NCBI GenBank assembly: GCA_913058495.1
Contig: CAJXQC010000003.1
Location: forward strand, 1-64,000
Reading direction: 5' to 3'
Length of the DNA: 64,000 nt
Origin: an uncultured Balneola sp.
GTDB lineage: Bacteria; Bacteroidota; Rhodothermia; Balneolales; Balneolaceae
Made by a program: the position numbers and the translations under genes. Numbering within the stretch: the stretch's first letter is position 1; each line of letters begins with the position of its first letter. Shown one piece after another: positions 61,435 to 64,000 of the stretch. Below the pieces are notes generated by a model. That model was not told where the DNA came from. It saw nothing but the letters and a program-made list of their open reading frames with translations, and ran no database searches.

Positions 61435-61689
61435 TTACTTTTTGTCTTCTCTCGGGCGTGCTTCGTTTACACGAACTGCACGTCCGTCGATTTCCGCTCC
61501 GTCTAATTGATCAATAGCTGCTTGTGCTTCTGAATCATTATCCATCTCAACAAACCCAAAGCCCTTTGAACGGCCGGAATATTTGTCAGTGATTACTTTG
61601 CAAGAGCTTACTTCTCCATAAGCTTCAAATACTTCCCTTAAATTGTCTTCAGAAACTCCGTAACTAAGGTTTCCTACATAAATGTTCAT
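61435..61689 (-). CDS. RRM-type RNA-binding protein
   Basis: An 84-residue single RRM domain: RNP2 is NIYVGNLSYG and RNP1 is SKGFGFVEM, with the aromatic residues needed to stack on RNA bases. The C-terminal tail is short and charged (EARPREDKK). Such small RNA-binding proteins are common in Bacteroidota and cyanobacteria, where several respond to cold; they bind single-stranded RNA and influence mRNA structure. It has its own terminator and a 158-bp leader upstream with no gene. Confidence 0.92.
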   Translation of the reverse strand: MNIYVGNLSYGVSEDNLREVFEAYGEVSSCKVITDKYSGRSKGFGFVEMDNDSEAQAAIDQLDGAEIDGRAVRVNEARPREDKK

Positions 61690-61847
61690 GTGTATATATA
61701 TCTTGTTAAAACTAAATTTCGGAATGATCAGATCAACCCTAAACCCAAGTAGTTCAATACCGTAGTCGAGATATCAGAACCAATCCGTGCATAAAGTACG
61801 CTTAAATTATCGTATCGCCAATTATTTTTGTGAGCGGGTAATAAGTT

Positions 61848-62606
61848 TTAGAATTTTGAATTCCTTAAAAATTTTTCAACCTCGTTGAAAATTATTTCCT
61901 GTTGTTCTTCTCTTGTTATAGTGGGTGAACCCGCTCCAAGTTGGAAACCGTAGTAGCCAAATTGTGAATGGTTGCCACCTTGGATCATGACAAAGTCAGT
62001 TGAGTCAGGTAAATTATGTGCAAATTGATCGATCTCAGGTGGACTTGCCAACCCATCTTCACTAGCTGAAATTTTCAGCACAGGAAATTCCAGTCTACTC
62101 AAGTCTTTATCTTTCGGATGCGTGGTACCCATCAGAACTAAACCAGAAATAGATTCGGGATAAAGGCTTGCATAATTAGCAGCCATTCTCCCACCACGTG
62201 AATGTCCTGCAACGACCCAGTTTTCTTCTTTTGAGCTGGCGATGAATTTAGAAGTTTTTTTCAAGGCATTTTGTTCCATGTTATCAGTAATAGCGATACG
62301 GAATGGAATCTTTTGTATATAAGAAGAATAGCCTTTTTGAGCTAATTTTTTTGCCAGTGGGGCATAGGCTTCATGTTGGACCAAAGCTCCCGGAAAGAAT
62401 AATACAGAAGTATCCACAGAATCTGTTTGCGGAATAAAAGAAAGGTATTCATCGGTTTCTGCAAATAGAATATCTTGATCTGATGAGAGCATGCTGTCTT
62501 TATCAAATCCTCGTGCATTCATTTGAAAAAATTGCCACAGAATTACTGAACTCCAGAACAGCAATAAAAAGTAGCGGATAAATTTTCTTTTTTTTGATGA
62601 TGCCAT
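61848..62606 (-). CDS. Membrane-anchored alpha/beta hydrolase
   Basis: A 252-residue alpha/beta hydrolase with an N-terminal TM anchor (YFLLLFWSSVILWQFFQM). The nucleophile elbow is VVAGHSRGGRMAANY, the acid lies in LKISASEDGLASP and the His in QGGNHSQFGYYG. The opening of the hydrolase domain, VLFFPGALVQHEAYAPLAKKL, resembles a dienelactone-hydrolase-like subfamily of exported bacterial enzymes. The substrate is unknown. It is 56 bp after purE in the same direction but its function seems unrelated to purine synthesis. Confidence 0.82.
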   Translation of the reverse strand: MASSKKRKFIRYFLLLFWSSVILWQFFQMNARGFDKDSMLSSDQDILFAETDEYLSFIPQTDSVDTSVLFFPGALVQHEAYAPLAKKLAQKGYSSYIQKIPFRIAITDNMEQNALKKTSKFIASSKEENWVVAGHSRGGRMAANYASLYPESISGLVLMGTTHPKDKDLSRLEFPVLKISASEDGLASPPEIDQFAHNLPDSTDFVMIQGGNHSQFGYYGFQLGAGSPTITREEQQEIIFNEVEKFLRNSKF

Positions 62607-62662
62607 GTATTTAATCAGATTAGTTAAAATCTGACTAAAATACGCGCGGGGAAAAAATAAGT

Positions 62663-63148
62663 TTAGCTAAGGTTTTTTGTTTTCTCTCGACTCTCATCAG
62701 CAAGATTGGCATGGTAATCAGCCAGTTTATCAGCAATACCAGAGTCGTTCATACTTAACATCCTTAAAGCCAGTAAACCTGCATTTTGTGCTTTACCGAT
62801 AGCTACCGTGGCAACCGGGATTCCGTTCGGCATTTGAACGATGGAATACAGACTATCCAACCCACCTAAAGCAGAAGTTTGAATAGGAACTCCGATTACA
62901 GGTAAAGTGGTATGACTTGCCAGCATTCCCGGAAGATGTGCGGCTCCACCGGCTCCTGCTATAATTATTTGTAATCCGCGGTCACGAGCTGTTTCACCAT
63001 AATCAGCCATATCGTTTGGAGTACGGTGAGCGGAAACCACTTTCTTTTCGTAGCTGACACCAAATTGATCCAGAATATCTGTTGCTTGTTTCATGGTAGG
63101 CCAGTCGCTGTCGCTGCCCATTACTACACCGATGATTGGATTGCTCAT
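62663..63148 (-). CDS. purE: N5-carboxyaminoimidazole ribonucleotide mutase
   Basis: A 161-residue enzyme of purine synthesis that isomerises N5-CAIR to CAIR. PurE motifs are [13 protein letters not shown] (phosphate site), [11 protein letters not shown] with the catalytic His, and [17 protein letters not shown]. It is the class I form, used with PurK, which is encoded just upstream in the same direction. Confidence 0.96.
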   Translation of the reverse strand: MSNPIIGVVMGSDSDWPTMKQATDILDQFGVSYEKKVVSAHRTPNDMADYGETARDRGLQIIIAGAGGAAHLPGMLASHTTLPVIGVPIQTSALGGLDSLYSIVQMPNGIPVATVAIGKAQNAGLLALRMLSMNDSGIADKLADYHANLADESREKTKNLS

Positions 63149-63200
63149 TATTAAAAAGACTTTTTATTAATTGGTTTGAATGTAATAAATAAACCAGGTC

Positions 63201-63221
63201 ATCCTGAACTTGTTTCAGGAT
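63201..63221. repeat. Intergenic hairpin repeat, ATCCTGAA-type
   Basis: Arms ATCCTGAA and TTCAGGAT with a 5-nt loop. The phrase TCATCCTGAACTTGTTTCAG is, to my knowledge, a very common intergenic repeat in bacterial genomes. It lies between purK and purE. Confidence 0.65.
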
Positions 63222-63246
63222 CTTTGTAAGGTCTATAATCTATTAA

Positions 63247-64000
63247 TTAAATTTCAATTTTAGAGGATACTTCTTTGGCTTTATCATAAACATCTCCCAA
63301 ATCATTCCCAAGCAGCGTGTAGTGAGCCATCTTTCTTCCGACTTTACTCTGTACTTTTCCATATACGTGAAGATGCCCGTTTTTAGCTTCTAATCCCTTT
63401 TGAATGTTATCAGCTTCTGCGGGACGATTATGAGTTCCCAGTAAATTGATCATCGCAACAGCTGGTGTATTCATCTTTGTAGATCCAAGTGGAAGTCCAA
63501 GTACAGCCCGTACATGATTTTCAAATTGTGATGAGATACATCCCTCAATAGTATAATGACCGGAGTTATGTGGTCTTGGTGCGGATTCATTTAAAAGAAT
63601 ATTTCCATCTTCTGTCAGAAAAAACTCAAAAGCATAAATTCCTTTTCCGTCAATGGCTTCAACTGCTTTTACAGCAAGTTCCTGAGCTTTTTTCTGATAT
63701 TTTTTTTTAATAGGAGCGGGAGACAGAACAGCTACACAAATATGATTCTCCTGCACTGTTTCACAACAAGGATAAACTACAGTTCCTGTTTCGTTACGAG
63801 CAACCTGAACGGCAATTTCTTTAGTAAACGGTACAAATGCTTCGGCTAAGATATCTCGGTTTTGATTACCACCAAGTTTATCAAATGCTTCTTTTGCTGA
63901 TTCGAGATCCCGAACCGTTTCATTTCCATAACCATCGTAACCACCCTTGGAAGATTTAAGTAAATACGGCCAGTCATGGGTATCTCCAAAAGTTTTCAGA
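63247..64000 (-). CDS. purK: 5-(carboxyamino)imidazole ribonucleotide synthase, N-terminus missing
   Basis: The ORF track shows only the part from an internal GTG (63756), but the frame stays open to the window edge. The extra upstream sequence contains the ATP-grasp phrases WPYLLKSSKGGYDGYGNETV and LAEAFVPFTKEIAVQVARN. The rest carries FEFFLTEDGNILLNESAPRPHNSGHYT and the C-terminal PurK domain. The enzyme makes N5-CAIR from AIR, bicarbonate and ATP, giving the substrate of PurE, encoded 98 bp downstream. About 250 residues are visible here; a full PurK is about 370-380, so roughly 120-130 N-terminal residues lie outside. Confidence 0.93.
   Translation of the reverse strand, partial: LKTFGDTHDWPYLLKSSKGGYDGYGNETVRDLESAKEAFDKLGGNQNRDILAEAFVPFTKEIAVQVARNETGTVVYPCCETVQENHICVAVLSPAPIKKKYQKKAQELAVKAVEAIDGKGIYAFEFFLTEDGNILLNESAPRPHNSGHYTIEGCISSQFENHVRAVLGLPLGSTKMNTPAVAMINLLGTHNRPAEADNIQKGLEAKNGHLHVYGKVQSKVGRKMAHYTLLGNDLGDVYDKAKEVSSKIEI

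Noticed and set aside
1-64000. Search for tRNA, rRNA, riboswitch, phage and insertion sequence genes
   Set aside because: None was seen by eye in the intergenic regions; the gaps are short and contain only hairpins and AT-rich sequence. A tRNA or covariance-model scan could still find something small.

Overview
The window looks like part of a chromosome contig from a marine-type member of the Bacteroidota/Balneolota group, most likely Balneolaceae or a close relative. The support is indirect: a secreted protein ends in a NYPNPFNPST-type type IX secretion sorting domain, the E2 and E1 parts of 2-oxoglutarate dehydrogenase are fused in one Kgd-like chain, the primary sigma factor is short and lacks region 1.1, Shine-Dalgarno signals are weak, and one TAnnTTTG promoter element lies before grpE. 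No rRNA, tRNA, CRISPR array, transposase or phage gene was seen. Bases 1-46 are not genomic; they are an Illumina Nextera i7 adapter left at the contig end. Both end genes (preT and purK) are cut by the window edges.

Layout. 0-8.3 kb, all on the minus strand: a reductive pyrimidine catabolism locus (PreT, beta-ureidopropionase, dihydropyrimidinase, NCS1 permease, class III aminotransferase, methylmalonate/malonate-semialdehyde dehydrogenase) that could take uracil or thymine to acyl-CoA. 8.5-12.9 kb: three tandem secreted amidohydrolase-fold proteins, of which only the middle one keeps metal ligands. 13-16.7 kb: envelope beta-propeller proteins, including a tandem lipoprotein duplication, and a small lipoprotein. 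16.8-19.4 kb: a large secreted endonuclease/phosphatase-family protein. 19.5-30.3 kb: a MarR regulator with a membrane protein and a palindromic operator, then housekeeping genes (kgd, pepF, a GAF protein, deoB, rpoD). 30.3-33.7 kb: the pstSCAB phosphate transporter. 33.9-41.4 kb: a GNAT-like protein divergent from a Reg_prop hybrid sensor kinase, its LuxR-type regulator, a Tyr/Asp-rich lipoprotein with a Ser/Arg/Lys tail, and an outer-membrane barrel protein. 41.5-46.7 kb: corA, an OmpA-like lipoprotein and a YbbA/YbbP-type ABC exporter.

46.8-52.3 kb is the most interesting block: a receiver-only response regulator, a membrane-anchored HEAT-repeat protein, a processive family 2 glycosyltransferase, a YaiO-type outer-membrane barrel, a TesA-type esterase and a PIG-L deacetylase, all in one direction and nearly all overlapping or closely spaced. 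It reads as a candidate synthesis-export-modification system for an envelope polysaccharide, and it appears to be inserted between ybbAP and tesA, which are neighbours in other bacteria. 52.3-54.3 kb is a minus-strand group (SIMPL protein, small membrane protein, GDSL lipoprotein). 54.4-59 kb holds a TonB-dependent receptor and a GDSL lipoprotein, preceded by a LacI-type operator that overlaps a probable promoter. 59-64 kb holds grpE-dnaJ, a YbjQ-family protein, an RRM RNA-binding protein, an alpha/beta hydrolase, purE and partial purK.

All functional calls come from reading motifs by eye; no database search was possible.
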